This document shows, in pieces, positions 18,221-28,055 of a DNA stretch of 64,000 nt. Source of the stretch: Planctomycetota bacterium (GTDB lineage: Bacteria; Planctomycetota; B15-G4; SIAN01); the NCBI GenBank assembly GCA_009691715.1, contig SIAN01000014.1:1-64000 (forward strand). The letters run 5' to 3'. Both the position numbers and the translations under genes were made by a program. The number at the start of each line of letters is the position of its first letter. Position 1 is the first letter of the stretch. Below the pieces are notes generated by a model, which searched no databases, was not told the origin of the DNA, and saw nothing but the letters and a program-made list of their open reading frames with translations.

Positions 18221-20635
18221 CTACTCCCGCGCCAGCGCCCGCGTTCGCGCTGGCAGCTCGCGCACCTTGCCTTCGCCTTCGACCAGTCGCACGCGACTCC
18301 CCGCCTTCACGGTGCCGAACGATTCGCGCTTCCCGCCGGGCCAGAACACTTCGAGCGCGACTTCGATGGCATCACCGGTGCCGAAGAGCAGTTCGTAGGG
18401 CTGGCAGCTGATGTAGGCGTTGCCGATCGCGAGGGTCTGGGCGCAGCGTTGGCCGCCAAACGTCGCGAGCACCTGCGCGTTCACGGCCGACCAGTGGCGC
18501 GTGGTTGCTTCGAGCTGGACCTTGACGAAGCGGCCGCTTGGCTGCGCGATGTCGTTGCGGAACAGGCGGTGGCGCGAGCGCTGCATCTCGTGATTGAAGA
18601 GGTCGATGTCGCCGTCGTCGTCGAAGTCGGCGGCGAGCAGCGCGCGGCCGTCGCCTGCCGAGTCGGCGCCGCTGACGTCGGAGACGTCGAGGAAGCCAGC
18701 ACCGCTGTTCAGCCACACCTTGTCGCGTTCGCGGCCGGCGTAGGACCAGCCCTCTTTCCACATCAGTTGGTACTGCGACTGGCGGTACTGCTTCGAGTTG
18801 ACCTGCTGCGCGACGCGAACGCTCGGCTCGGCGGCGGCGTCGACGGTCGATGCCACCATCTGGCGCCAGGTGAGGCTGCGGATGTCACAGAAGGTCGTGC
18901 GCGTGATGAATCCGTTCACACAGGTGAGGTCGAGGCGGCCGTCGTTGTCGAGGTCGGCGATCTGGCTGCCCCATCCCCAACGGCCGGCGGTGGCACCGTA
19001 GGTGGCCGGCATCCGCTCGAAGCCGGCACCACGGCGCAGGAAGAGCGAGTTGCCGCGCGCGACGTCGTCCATGCGCTGGAGCTGCTCACGGGAGAGCTTC
19101 AGGCGGGCGAGGATGCGGTCGCCCTCGACGGCGCACATGTTGGCGACATAGAGGTCGAGCAGCCCGTCGTTGTCGAGGTCGCCGAAGCTGGCGCTCATGC
19201 CGAAGCCGACGTCGAGCACGCCCTGCTCGACGGCGCGATCGGTGAAGTGCCCCTTGCCGTCGTTCACGAACAGCTGGTTCGGGCCGTAGTCGTTGGCGAC
19301 GTAGAGGTCGTCGTCGCCGTCGCCGTCGACATCGGCCGCCGCCGCCGCTAACGCCCACTGCGTCACGGTGAGCCCCGCCGCGGTCGCGACGTCTTCGAAG
19401 CGCTTGCCGCCGACGTTGCGCAGCAGCACGTTTTGCGGCGCGTTGTCGGCGTGCGTCCACTTGTTGTTGCGGACGCGGGCGAGATCGCCGTAGGTGCAGA
19501 GGAACAGGTCGAGCCAACCGTCGCCATCATGGTCGAGCACGACCAACGTCGTGAACCAACTGCGCAGCGTCCCGGCCGTCTCGGCCGTCACGTCGACGTA
19601 GTGCCAGTCATCGGCGCCGCCATCGCCAGCGGTTGCGCTCCCGCCGTCGCAGCGCAGCAGGCGGAACGGGTGGCCGCTCGCGGTGCCGTCCTTGTCGAGG
19701 ATGCTCTCGTCGGCCAACGCGAGGTCGAGGTCGTGGTCGTTGTCGAAGTCGAAGAAGACGACGCCGGTCGGATCGGTCGCGCCGGCGAGGCCGCGCAACT
19801 CTGCCTGCTCGACGAAGCCGCCGGCCGGGTCGGCCATGTAGAGGAACGAGCGTTTTGCGTCCGGCACGAACAGATCAAGCCGCCCGTCGCCGTCGAGGTC
19901 GGCCGTCGCCGCGCCTTCCCACGCGTAGGAGAGGTTGTCGAAGTCCGGCGCGATCTCCGCGACGCCGGCCGCTTTGCTCACCTCGGTGAAGAGCGGGCGA
20001 TCGCGTTCCAGCGTCTCGAACGTCGTCGGCTCGAGGTGCGCAACACACCAGCGGCGGTTCTCCCGCCGCAGCTCGCCCGGTCCGCGCATGACGTAGGAGC
20101 GGCGGCGACCGGCCGCGTCGTCGCCGATCACCTCGAACTGCCATTCGATGGCGCCGACGATCGGCGGGCCGTTCACGAAGTCGGCGCGGGTGAGGTCAAA
20201 GCGCAGCCACTCGACCGTCCGCCAGTCGCCGAAGAGCTGGCGCAACGATGAAAGGAACCCGGCGCGATCGACCGCTGCGGCAGTGGCGAGGTCGTGCTCG
20301 ACGCGCGCGATGCCGGCGGGCCAGTTCTGCCGCGACTGCTCGGGTGGCAGGGCCAGCGAGCGGCCGCTGAAGCCCGGCGCGAGGACGCCGTCCTTGTCGC
20401 TGAAATCCTTGTGGCGCAGCTGCTCGCCCCAATCGAGCAGGCGCAGCGCCGCCTCGTCGCAGTAGGTCTCGACGATCTCGAGATCGACGATCGGCTGGCC
20501 ACCCGTCACGCCGCTCTCCTCGGCGAGTTCCTCGGCCGACTTCGATCGCTTCAGGCGCTGCCGCCACCACCACGCTCCGGCAACGGCCGCCGCCACGACC
20601 AGCAGAAGCAGGATCATGAGTCGAGCACGCTGCAT
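18221..20635 (-). CDS. Exported FG-GAP/VCBS repeat protein with UnbV-type C-terminus
   Basis: An 804-residue protein with one N-terminal membrane anchor (MILLLLVVAAAVAGAWWW), a mixed domain of about 200 residues, and then repeated FG-GAP-type calcium-binding blades: ADLDGDGRLDLF, FDFDNDHDLDLA, LDHDGDGWLDLF, AADVDGDGDDDLYVAND, FGDLDNDGLLDLYVAN and ADFDDDGDIDLFN. The C-terminus (GNAYISCQPYELLFGTG, VFWPGGKRE) matches the ASPIC/UnbV domain. The repeats predict an extracytoplasmic beta-propeller. The exact role of this family, common in planctomycetes and acidobacteria, is unknown. ATG at 20635 was chosen as the codon just before the anchor. It is divergent from a second FG-GAP giant. Confidence 0.88.
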   Translation of the reverse strand: MQRARLMILLLLVVAAAVAGAWWWRQRLKRSKSAEELAEESGVTGGQPIVDLEIVETYCDEAALRLLDWGEQLRHKDFSDKDGVLAPGFSGRSLALPPEQSRQNWPAGIARVEHDLATAAAVDRAGFLSSLRQLFGDWRTVEWLRFDLTRADFVNGPPIVGAIEWQFEVIGDDAAGRRRSYVMRGPGELRRENRRWCVAHLEPTTFETLERDRPLFTEVSKAAGVAEIAPDFDNLSYAWEGAATADLDGDGRLDLFVPDAKRSFLYMADPAGGFVEQAELRGLAGATDPTGVVFFDFDNDHDLDLALADESILDKDGTASGHPFRLLRCDGGSATAGDGGADDWHYVDVTAETAGTLRSWFTTLVVLDHDGDGWLDLFLCTYGDLARVRNNKWTHADNAPQNVLLRNVGGKRFEDVATAAGLTVTQWALAAAAADVDGDGDDDLYVANDYGPNQLFVNDGKGHFTDRAVEQGVLDVGFGMSASFGDLDNDGLLDLYVANMCAVEGDRILARLKLSREQLQRMDDVARGNSLFLRRGAGFERMPATYGATAGRWGWGSQIADLDNDGRLDLTCVNGFITRTTFCDIRSLTWRQMVASTVDAAAEPSVRVAQQVNSKQYRQSQYQLMWKEGWSYAGRERDKVWLNSGAGFLDVSDVSGADSAGDGRALLAADFDDDGDIDLFNHEMQRSRHRLFRNDIAQPSGRFVKVQLEATTRHWSAVNAQVLATFGGQRCAQTLAIGNAYISCQPYELLFGTGDAIEVALEVFWPGGKRESFGTVKAGSRVRLVEGEGKVRELPARTRALARE

Positions 20636-20806
20636 CAGGGACGTAATCAGGGACGTATCCTCGGCGGCCTCCGCGGAGCCTTCGTATCGCCTTTGGCGGT
20701 CGGCAGTGCCGGTGGCGTTGCTCGTGGCCCGTGCAGGGTGGAACACCGTAGCCCCACCGCGTGAAAAACGGAAGCCGGTGCGTGGGCGCCGACGATCGAA
20801 CCATCG

Positions 20807-23800
20807 ATGCTGGACCCAACTCCCTCCATGGCACACCTCCACGTCTGCCTGATGGCGCGACGCGACGGCACAACCCGAGCGACTTGCGCGATTGAACCGC
20901 GCATCGGAATCGTCGCTGCGACGCTGCTCGCCGTGCTGGTCGGCGGCTGCGGCGATGAGCCCGCGCCACCGACGATCCAGCGGATCGAGGAGCCGGAGAG
21001 ACTCGTCCCCGTCGAAGTGCAGCTCCCTCGCGACCTTGCCGCGGCGTGCTTCGACGCGACCGACTATCCCACCGCGCGGGCGCACCTTGCTCCGCGAGTC
21101 GCTGACGCCGACGCGGAGGCTGAAGACCTGTTGCGCGCGGCCATCGTCGAGCTCGCGGCCGGCGAGACCGCGGCTGCGGTGCGATTCCTCGACCGCGCCG
21201 CCCTGAAGCGACCAGACGATCCGCGCCTCTGGTTCAACCGCGCCCGCATTGCGCGCGCCGACAACCGGCTCGAAGAGGCGGTGGCACACCTCAAACAGGC
21301 GCATGCGTTGGCGCCGGACGACCTGTTCACGGAACTGACGATGGCGGTCAACCTCAGCGACATCGAGTCGCCCGACGCGGAGTCGGTGTTGAGAGCGATC
21401 ATCAGCCGCGGCGTCGAGCATGGCGGCAGCGTCTACGTCGCGGCGCTCTACCGGCTCGGTCGGCTGCAGATCGAGGCCGGGCGCGCGGTGGAGTCGCAGC
21501 GCACGATGGACGAGTTCCAACGGCTGCAGGATCAGGGCATCACCGCGCCCAACAAGGAACAGGTCGAGCGCGGACGGTTCGGTGTCCTGATGCCACCGCG
21601 CCCGCGAACGCCGGCAGCCAGCGATCCGCGGCCACCGAGCGCGCCGCTTCGAGCCGCGACGAAGCTGTTGCGGTGGCCCGGCGCGCGCGGCGTTCGGGCG
21701 ATCAGCTGGCGCGACGACAAGGCCGAGGCGAACGCGACGGGCGCGGCGACCCTCGTGACTCGAGTGCCGGAACTCCTGGTCTGGGGCAGCGGTGGGATCG
21801 CGCTCGCGGCGCGCGGCGCGGACGGGCAGTGGTCGCTCGACGTGATCGATCCGCGGGCAACCGAGTGCGTGTCGCCGCTCGACTGGGACAAGGATGGCGA
21901 CCTCGACCTGGTCGCGGCACAGACAGGCGGGCTGCACGCGTGGCGCGGCGGCGCGGCGGTCGAGAGTCGGTTCGCTGCGGCGACGCTTGCGCTGCCGGCG
22001 CTCGGCGGAACGGTCGCGGCGATGCAACCGGTCGACTTCGACCACGATGGCGACCTCGATCTTCTGGTGGTCGGTGCCTTCGGTGTCGAGCTGCTGCGCG
22101 ACGACGGTGTCGCCGAGGGCGGCACCTTCACCGCGGTCGCGCGCAACGCCGGGGTCGGCGTCGCCGGTGCCGGGACCTGGTGCGCGATCGAGGACCTCGA
22201 CTGTGATCAAGACGTCGACCTGATCGTCGGTTCGGCAGCCGAAATCGCGATCTTCGACAACCTGCGCGCCGGCCAGTTTCGACGGCGCTACTTCGCGCTG
22301 CCGGCCGACTGGGTGAACGCGGGCGCGCTCGGGTTCGGCGACTTCGATCAAGACGGCCGACCGGACGTCGCGTGCGGCGCGCGGCTCGGCTCGTTCGGCG
22401 CGGACTTCGAATTCCGGGCGAACGCAGCCGGCAGTGCCACGGCCGGGCTCGCGGAGCTTGATCTCCTTGGCGATCTCGACCTCGACGGCCGCCTCGATGG
22501 TGTGCTGCGGCGCGCTGGCACGCTGGAGCTCGCCCTCGCGCTCGGAAGCGCGACGGCGCCGTGGAGCGGGCCGGCGCTCGACGCGACGATCGCGGGAATC
22601 GTCGACCTCGACGGCGACCATTCGCCCGATCTTTTGCTACAGCCTGCGGGCGGTGGCGACGTTTCGGCCCATCTGATGCCAGCGTCGGTACACGGCGCGC
22701 TGCGCCTCACGCTCATCGGCGCGAAGGACAATCGCCGCGGCGTCTGCGCGATCGTCGAGCTGCGCGCGCGCGAGGTCTACAGCCGGCTGTTCTGGGACGG
22801 CGAACCGCGGCTGCTCGGAATTGGCGGACACGCGAAGGCCGACTTCCTGCGCGTCACGTGGCCGAACGGCGTGGTGCAGACGCTGCTCGACCCACCGGCC
22901 GGCGGCGCGGTGGTGATCGAGCAGAAGGAGGGTCTGGTCGGCTCATGCCCGTTCCTCTACACGTGGAACGGCAGGCGCCTCGAATACGTGACCGACGTGC
23001 TCGGCACCACGCCGCTCGGGCTGCCGATGGCGCCGGGGATGTTGGTGCCGCCCGACCACGACGAGTTTGTGCTGATCCGCGGTGAGCAGCTCGCGCCGCG
23101 GGACGGGTTCCTGCAGATGCAGCTCACCGAGGAGCTGCGCGAGGTGACCTACCTCGACCGCGCGCGCCTCGACGTGGTCGACCATCCGATCGGGACCGAG
23201 GTCTTCCCGAACGAGCGGTTCACGTTCCCGCCGTTCCCGGAACCGAAGACACACCGGTTGGTGGCACCGCGCGGTCCGATCGCGGCGCGCGGCAGCGATG
23301 GTGGCGACTGGACGCGCGAACTTGCTGCCATCGACGACGAGCTGGCGATTCCGTTCACGCCGTACCGGCCGGCGGAGCAGGGCGAAACGCATTCGCCGAC
23401 GTGGGGCGGGCAGTTTCAAGGTCTCGCCCCGCGCCACTGGCTCGAGATCGAGTTCGATCGCGTGGCGCTCGCCGACGCGAAGCTGCTGCGGCTGGTTCTG
23501 ACGGGTTGGTTCTTCTGGACCGACGCCAGCGTCAACGTCGCCGCGGCGCGCACGCCGTCGATCCGGTTCGAGCCGCCGCTGCTGCAGGTGCCGGACGGTC
23601 AGGGCGGCTGGCGCGATGCCGGTCCGCCGATCGGGTTCCCGGCCGGCAAGCAGAAGTCGATGGTGGTCGACGTGACCGAGCTGCTCGATCGTGCCGATCC
23701 GCGCGTGCGATTGTTGTCGACGCTGCGGCTCTATTGGGACGCGATCCGGCTCGCCACCGACGACGGCGACGCGGCGTTCGTCACGACGTCGATCGAGCCG

Positions 23801-24352
23801 ATGAGCGCGCGGCTGTGGGAGCGCGGCTTCTCCGAGTCGATCGTCACGCACGGCGAGCAGATGCTCGAACGGTTCGATTGGGATCGGACGACGTCGGAGG
23901 CGCGCTGGGCGCAGCATCCCGGCAGTTACACGAAGCTCGGCGAGACGCTGCCGCTGGTCGCGGCCATCGACGACTGCTTCGTCGTGATGGGTTCAGGCGA
24001 CGCGCTCGAACTGCGTTTTCCGGCGACCGCTCTGCCGCCGCTGCCCGCCGGCTGGCGCCGTGACTATCTGCTGTTCCTCGACGGCTGGGCCAAGGATCGC
24101 GACTTGAACAGCATCGAGGCGCTGCACGTCGAGCCGCTACCGTTCCATGACATGACCGGCTATCCCTACGCTGCGACCGAGAGCTTCCCGGACGACGAAC
24201 GACATCGGCGGTGGCGACGCGATTGGCAGACGCGGCCATCACGGAATCGAATTCCCGTCCTTGCGCCGAATGCACCGTTTGCCGGCAAACAGGGTGAAGC
24301 GCGCGACGCGCGGCGAGGAGTTCCTGCGGAATCGACTGGAGCAAGACGATGA
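20807..24352 (+). CDS. Giant lipoprotein with TPR, FG-GAP and UnbV-like domains
   Basis: An 1181-residue exported protein. A hydrophobic stretch ending LVGGC is a good lipobox; TPR-like helices follow (about residues 90-220: LWFNRARIARADNRLEEAV), then FG-GAP blades (DWDKDGDLDLVAAQ, DFDHDGDLDLLVVG, DLDCDQDVDLIVG, FGDFDQDGRPDVACG). An UnbV-like segment (GIGGHAKADFLRVTWPNG) is followed by a long unassigned C-terminal region of about 470 residues beginning at CPFLYTWNGRRLEYVTD. Starts at 20828 or 20852 would give a tighter signal peptide. It is divergent from the 804-residue FG-GAP gene across 171 bases and its stop overlaps a possible start of the next gene. Confidence 0.85.
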   Translation: MLDPTPSMAHLHVCLMARRDGTTRATCAIEPRIGIVAATLLAVLVGGCGDEPAPPTIQRIEEPERLVPVEVQLPRDLAAACFDATDYPTARAHLAPRVADADAEAEDLLRAAIVELAAGETAAAVRFLDRAALKRPDDPRLWFNRARIARADNRLEEAVAHLKQAHALAPDDLFTELTMAVNLSDIESPDAESVLRAIISRGVEHGGSVYVAALYRLGRLQIEAGRAVESQRTMDEFQRLQDQGITAPNKEQVERGRFGVLMPPRPRTPAASDPRPPSAPLRAATKLLRWPGARGVRAISWRDDKAEANATGAATLVTRVPELLVWGSGGIALAARGADGQWSLDVIDPRATECVSPLDWDKDGDLDLVAAQTGGLHAWRGGAAVESRFAAATLALPALGGTVAAMQPVDFDHDGDLDLLVVGAFGVELLRDDGVAEGGTFTAVARNAGVGVAGAGTWCAIEDLDCDQDVDLIVGSAAEIAIFDNLRAGQFRRRYFALPADWVNAGALGFGDFDQDGRPDVACGARLGSFGADFEFRANAAGSATAGLAELDLLGDLDLDGRLDGVLRRAGTLELALALGSATAPWSGPALDATIAGIVDLDGDHSPDLLLQPAGGGDVSAHLMPASVHGALRLTLIGAKDNRRGVCAIVELRAREVYSRLFWDGEPRLLGIGGHAKADFLRVTWPNGVVQTLLDPPAGGAVVIEQKEGLVGSCPFLYTWNGRRLEYVTDVLGTTPLGLPMAPGMLVPPDHDEFVLIRGEQLAPRDGFLQMQLTEELREVTYLDRARLDVVDHPIGTEVFPNERFTFPPFPEPKTHRLVAPRGPIAARGSDGGDWTRELAAIDDELAIPFTPYRPAEQGETHSPTWGGQFQGLAPRHWLEIEFDRVALADAKLLRLVLTGWFFWTDASVNVAAARTPSIRFEPPLLQVPDGQGGWRDAGPPIGFPAGKQKSMVVDVTELLDRADPRVRLLSTLRLYWDAIRLATDDGDAAFVTTSIEPMSARLWERGFSESIVTHGEQMLERFDWDRTTSEARWAQHPGSYTKLGETLPLVAAIDDCFVVMGSGDALELRFPATALPPLPAGWRRDYLLFLDGWAKDRDLNSIEALHVEPLPFHDMTGYPYAATESFPDDERHRRWRRDWQTRPSRNRIPVLAPNAPFAGKQGEARDARRGVPAESTGARR

Positions 24353-24405
24353 GTGCTCCATCGCGCGCCCGATCACAACCGCGGCGCATTCGAAAGGAGA
24401 GCTCG

Positions 24406-25797
24406 ATGCTCGAACTCATCGCGCGTTTCGCGGAGACGTGGGTGGTCGCGCTCACCTGCAGCACGGGCGCGCTTTCGGCTGGCTGCAACCACGTCGCGGA
24501 GATGGCCGACCCGGTCGTCAGCGCGCCTGGTGGCGGTCGTGCTGGCGGCGTGCGGCCGCAGCCGGCGCCGCAGGAGGCGAATGCTGAGGCGCCGCGCCCG
24601 CAGCTCGGCGCAGTGGCACCCGCGGCGGGTGGCGTGCTCGGCCTCACGCAAGACGAGATCGCGCGCGTGAATGCGGCGCCATCTGGCTCTCGACTCGCGA
24701 AGCTGCGTGGGCTGGTGCTGAAGGCGGCGCGACTCGCCGATCCGGTGCTGAAGATCGAGCCGGGCAGGCACCTGATCGATCGCAAGATGAACCGCGACGT
24801 GCCGGCCGCGCTGGCGCTCGATCTTGGTTTCCTGATCCAGTGGAACGAGACGGTCGACGCGCTCGGGCTCGCCTATGTGCTGACCGGCGACACGAAGTAC
24901 GCAAAGCGCGTCGATGAACATCTGCAACCGTGGGCCGCCTACTCACCGCCGCATGGCGGCGGCCTCACGGCGGGCGGCGAGCCGAGCATCTACCACCGCA
25001 ACTTCTTCGGTTGCCTGCGCGCGGCCGAGCATTGCTTCACCGCGCTTTCGCCAGTAGGGCGGCAGGCGGCGGTGAAGCTTGCGCTCACGATTTCCGATCG
25101 GCTCGAAGACTGGTGGAGCAAGACGCCGTGGGAACGCGGCAACCACGCGGCGGCGACGGCGCAGACCGGGCTCTGCGCCGGGCTGCTGCTGACACGCGCG
25201 GCGGCGATCGATCCGGCGCTGATCACGCCGGAGGCGGCGCGGGCGCGCGTCGAGAAGTTCTTGAACGCGGGTGCGTCGCTCGCGCCGGCAACGCTGGTCG
25301 GCGGCGAGCAGCGCGTGACCGGTCTGTTGGGATTTGGGCCGCAGGCGCTGATCGGCGTGATGACACAAGAGAACAGCGCGCTCTATCAGGCGCGATGGAG
25401 CACGCCGGTCAGCATGCTCGGCACGACGATGGACTTCATCTACAAGCCGGCCGACCAGCGCTTCAGTTACCACGCGCTGGCCGCGCATCACCTGCTGACG
25501 AGCTACTGGGCGACCGTGCGCAGCGGGCTCGACCGCGGCACGCTGTCGCGCGCGACCGAGACTCGGGGCGCAATCGGCCTGATGCTCGAATTCAGCCGGC
25601 CCTATCTCGAACTCGGCCAGTCGCTTCCGACCGCGAAGGGCAAGGCACCGGTGCCGAGCAAGGATGGCAGGACGCGCGAAATCGTCGCGATGGCGGCGCG
25701 CCTGTTCCCGGAGAAAGCGTGGCTCGAGAGCGGCCGATTGCGTGGCGAGCCGGTGAGCTTCGCCGAGATCTACGCGGAGGTCGCGAACTTCCAGTGA
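24406..25797 (+). CDS. Alginate-lyase-superfamily-like lipoprotein
   Basis: A 463-residue secreted lipoprotein: a signal ending LSAGC at Cys27, then a low-complexity linker of about 50 residues, then an all-alpha domain with ALGLAYVLTGDTKYAKRVDEHL, NHAAATAQTGL and RFSYHALAAHHLL, matching the alpha/alpha-barrel alginate lyase superfamily. Such enzymes cleave uronate polysaccharides by beta-elimination in the periplasm or outside. The ATG at 24406 has a strong site (AAAGGAGA at 24393-24400); an ATG at 24349 overlapping the upstream stop is the alternative. The GNAT gene downstream overlaps it by GTGA. Substrate is not predictable. Confidence 0.75.
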   Translation: MLELIARFAETWVVALTCSTGALSAGCNHVAEMADPVVSAPGGGRAGGVRPQPAPQEANAEAPRPQLGAVAPAAGGVLGLTQDEIARVNAAPSGSRLAKLRGLVLKAARLADPVLKIEPGRHLIDRKMNRDVPAALALDLGFLIQWNETVDALGLAYVLTGDTKYAKRVDEHLQPWAAYSPPHGGGLTAGGEPSIYHRNFFGCLRAAEHCFTALSPVGRQAAVKLALTISDRLEDWWSKTPWERGNHAAATAQTGLCAGLLLTRAAAIDPALITPEAARARVEKFLNAGASLAPATLVGGEQRVTGLLGFGPQALIGVMTQENSALYQARWSTPVSMLGTTMDFIYKPADQRFSYHALAAHHLLTSYWATVRSGLDRGTLSRATETRGAIGLMLEFSRPYLELGQSLPTAKGKAPVPSKDGRTREIVAMAARLFPEKAWLESGRLRGEPVSFAEIYAEVANFQ

Positions 25798-26498
25798 ACG
25801 CGCCCGCCGGAGGAGCCGCGGCAAACCAAGGAGCGTCGCACGAGCCGATGTCGTGGCGGGAGCGACTCGCACGGGCGTGGCGGCGGCGCGTCTTCACGCA
25901 CGAGCTGCTCTGCCTTGCGCGGCGTGAAGTCGCGATGCCGGTGCCACCAGGCGACGAGAAACTGGAGCAGCGGCTGGTGATGCGGCGCGCGACGGCGGCC
26001 GACGCGCTGCTGTGGCAAGAGTCGTGGGCGGCGAAGGTGCCGTGGTATCTCGAGCGATTGAAGAGCGCAACCGAGTTCTGCTGGCTCGGGATCGTCGACG
26101 GGCGCCTCGCCGTGCACTGCTGGTACAACCGCGGTCCCTATTTCGACCCGATGATGAAACACACGTTCGATCCGGGGCCGTCGGGTGCCTACTTCGGCGA
26201 AGGCTGGGTGCACCCCGACTTCCGCGTCGGCGGGCTGGCGATTGCGTTCAACCGCCGCATCTACGGCGAGGTGTTGCCGGCGCTCGGGGTGCAGCAGGTG
26301 CTCTGCTACTACGCCACCGACAACGTGGCGTCGGTGAAGCTGCAGGCGCGCTTCGGCTTCGTCGAGGTCGGGTGGCTGCACCACTGGAAGATCCTCGGCC
26401 GCCACGGCTTCGCACGCGCCGCGATGCCGAAGGGGCGCGAGCAGGGGGCGGAGGCCGCGGCAGCGACGACGGATCGAACGCGTTCGCCGCGGACGTGA
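25794..26498 (+). CDS. GNAT family N-acyltransferase
   Basis: A 234-residue cytoplasmic acyltransferase of the GNAT fold. VHPDFRVGGLAIAFNRRIY corresponds to the acyl-CoA pyrophosphate-binding segment and YYATDNVASVKLQARFGFVEVGW to the closing strand-helix unit. GTG at 25794 overlaps the lyase-like gene's stop (GTGA), so the two are co-translated; the family homology starts near MRRATAADALLW. The acceptor is unknown; linkage to polysaccharide enzymes hints at, but does not prove, sugar or amino-sugar acylation. Confidence 0.78.
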   Translation: MNAPAGGAAANQGASHEPMSWRERLARAWRRRVFTHELLCLARREVAMPVPPGDEKLEQRLVMRRATAADALLWQESWAAKVPWYLERLKSATEFCWLGIVDGRLAVHCWYNRGPYFDPMMKHTFDPGPSGAYFGEGWVHPDFRVGGLAIAFNRRIYGEVLPALGVQQVLCYYATDNVASVKLQARFGFVEVGWLHHWKILGRHGFARAAMPKGREQGAEAAAATTDRTRSPRT

Positions 26499-26580
26499 CC
26501 GATCGGCGGCGCGGTCAGGAGCGGTCGCGTGCGGATCCGGCCGGCGTTTCGAACGGCTCGGGATGACGCGCGATGTGACG

Positions 26581-26598
26581 GCGGACCGTGGGGTCCGC
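26581..26598 (+). terminator. GC-rich hairpin with short T run
   Basis: A perfect 7-bp stem (GCGGACC / GGTCCGC) with loop GTGG, followed by TTTC. It lies 83 bases after the GNAT stop and 30 bases before the start of the next gene. It could end the FG-GAP/lyase/GNAT transcript weakly, or structure the leader of the lipoprotein gene that follows; the T run is too short to be sure. Confidence 0.4.
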
Positions 26599-26627
26599 TT
26601 TCGGGGCAGCCACGAAGGAGGCCCACG

Positions 26628-28055
26628 ATGATCCGTCTCGCCACGAGCGACGCGTTGCGATCTGCTCTTGCGCTCGCCCTGCTGCCGGCGCTCCTGATCG
26701 AATCAGGATGCCAGGTGAACGGCACGGTGCATCTGTTTCGAGCGAACGCGGACGGGAAGCTCTACGGGCCGTGGGCTGGGCCGGCGCTGATGAAGAGCAA
26801 GCTGCCGAAGCCCGAGACGGCGGCCGAGCCGGGGTCGGCACCGACCACGGCGAATTCGAAATCGACGGCAGCCGAGCGTTCGCCGTTCGAGCCGCTGTGC
26901 TGGTTTTCCGCTGGCACTACACCATCGGACACCTACTCGCTGATCTTCGACCAGGCCTTCTTCAAGTACCTGCCCGACATCGGCACCGCAAATGAGGTGA
27001 TCGTGGTGTTCCGCTTCTACGAAGGCACGCCGACGCCGGAGCACGAGGACGTGCGCATCCTCGGCCCGATGAGCGGCATCACCGATGGCAACTTCTCCAG
27101 CGCGATCGGCGAAGTGACCTACAGCCCCAAGCCGGTCGAGAGCGACGCGCTTCGCGTCCGGATCCAGATCTACGAGTACGACTCGCTCGAGAACAAACGG
27201 ACCGCGCAGTTCATCGGCTTCCTCGGCGACGCGGCGAAATCGTTTCAATTGGCCAATCCGGTCACGTTGGCCGAGGTCGAACTGGCCAAGGCGATCGCGG
27301 ACACGCTGGTGAAGATGAATGGCAACGACCTCGTCTTCGAGTGCTCGATGGACCTGCTGCCGACGGTGATCGGCAAGGACCAGACGACACGGCGCGCGGT
27401 GGTGCACGGGAACGCAGTGGCCCTGGAGACGATCCCGCTTCAGGGAGGCACTTGGGGCGTGATCAAGCAGGAGGCGCAGTCGCCGGTCAATCGCTTCTTC
27501 TATTTCACCGCGGCGTCGTTCGACCAGGGCGGCGACGACTGGTGGCTCTCCCTGTCGTTCACGCTCATCGGCGATCTCGCGATGCTGCCGATCACCGGGA
27601 TTCACCGTGCCTTCCTCGATTCGCCGAGCGGCGAGTCGTTGGCACCGGTCCGCATCGATGCGCGCGGGTTGCGCGATGATGGCCATGAGGTGCGCGGTCG
27701 CATTGCTCGCCCTGACGTTCGTGCTCCTGGCGAGCGGCTGCAAGTCGCCGAAGCTGCGGGACGACCTCGAACAACACCTGCTGCTTCTCGACGAGGAGGG
27801 CAGATCGTCGATCGACACGGAAAGCCGGAGCCCGATCCGCAGAAGCGCGTCGATGAGATGCTCGACTCGATGCAGAGCTGGCTCGCGCAGCCAGGGCACG
27901 CGAGGCGCGTCTTGATCCACGTGCATGGCGGAATGACGACGATCGACGCGACGATCGAGCGGGCGAACCGTCTCATCGCCACGATCAAGGACGATGCGAA
28001 AGATTCGGCCTACCCGCTCTTCGTCAGCTGGCCGTCGGGCGGATTCGGTTCGTGA
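26628..28055 (+). CDS. Lipoprotein of unknown function, 3' end fused by a probable frameshift
   Basis: The frame opens at an ATG with an excellent ribosome site (AAGGAGG) and encodes a lipoprotein: hydrophobic signal ending LIESGC. The body (about 330 residues, with FRFYEGTPTPEHEDV, QIYEYDSLENKRTAQFIGF and LSLSFTLIGDLAMLPITG) matches no family I recognise. After about residue 349 the frame runs into an unrelated gene: another lipoprotein start lies at 27676-27687 in a different frame, and from about 27830 this frame encodes that gene's hydrolase domain. An expected ATGA overlap at 27676 suggests the original stop was TGA at 27677, reached in a frame that an indel has since removed. Confidence 0.65.
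   Translation: MIRLATSDALRSALALALLPALLIESGCQVNGTVHLFRANADGKLYGPWAGPALMKSKLPKPETAAEPGSAPTTANSKSTAAERSPFEPLCWFSAGTTPSDTYSLIFDQAFFKYLPDIGTANEVIVVFRFYEGTPTPEHEDVRILGPMSGITDGNFSSAIGEVTYSPKPVESDALRVRIQIYEYDSLENKRTAQFIGFLGDAAKSFQLANPVTLAEVELAKAIADTLVKMNGNDLVFECSMDLLPTVIGKDQTTRRAVVHGNAVALETIPLQGGTWGVIKQEAQSPVNRFFYFTAASFDQGGDDWWLSLSFTLIGDLAMLPITGIHRAFLDSPSGESLAPVRIDARGLRDDGHEVRGRIARPDVRAPGERLQVAEAAGRPRTTPAASRRGGQIVDRHGKPEPDPQKRVDEMLDSMQSWLAQPGHARRVLIHVHGGMTTIDATIERANRLIATIKDDAKDSAYPLFVSWPSGGFGS

Noticed and set aside
20636..22621. 5' extension of the FG-GAP frame to 22621
   Set aside because: The upstream part is antisense to the 1181-residue lipoprotein and has no motif; the signal anchor sets the start near 20635.
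28053..28055. Selenocysteine codon at the in-frame TGA of the hydrolase
   Set aside because: No selenium-related context or stem-loop is visible and the expected residue is aromatic, not Cys.
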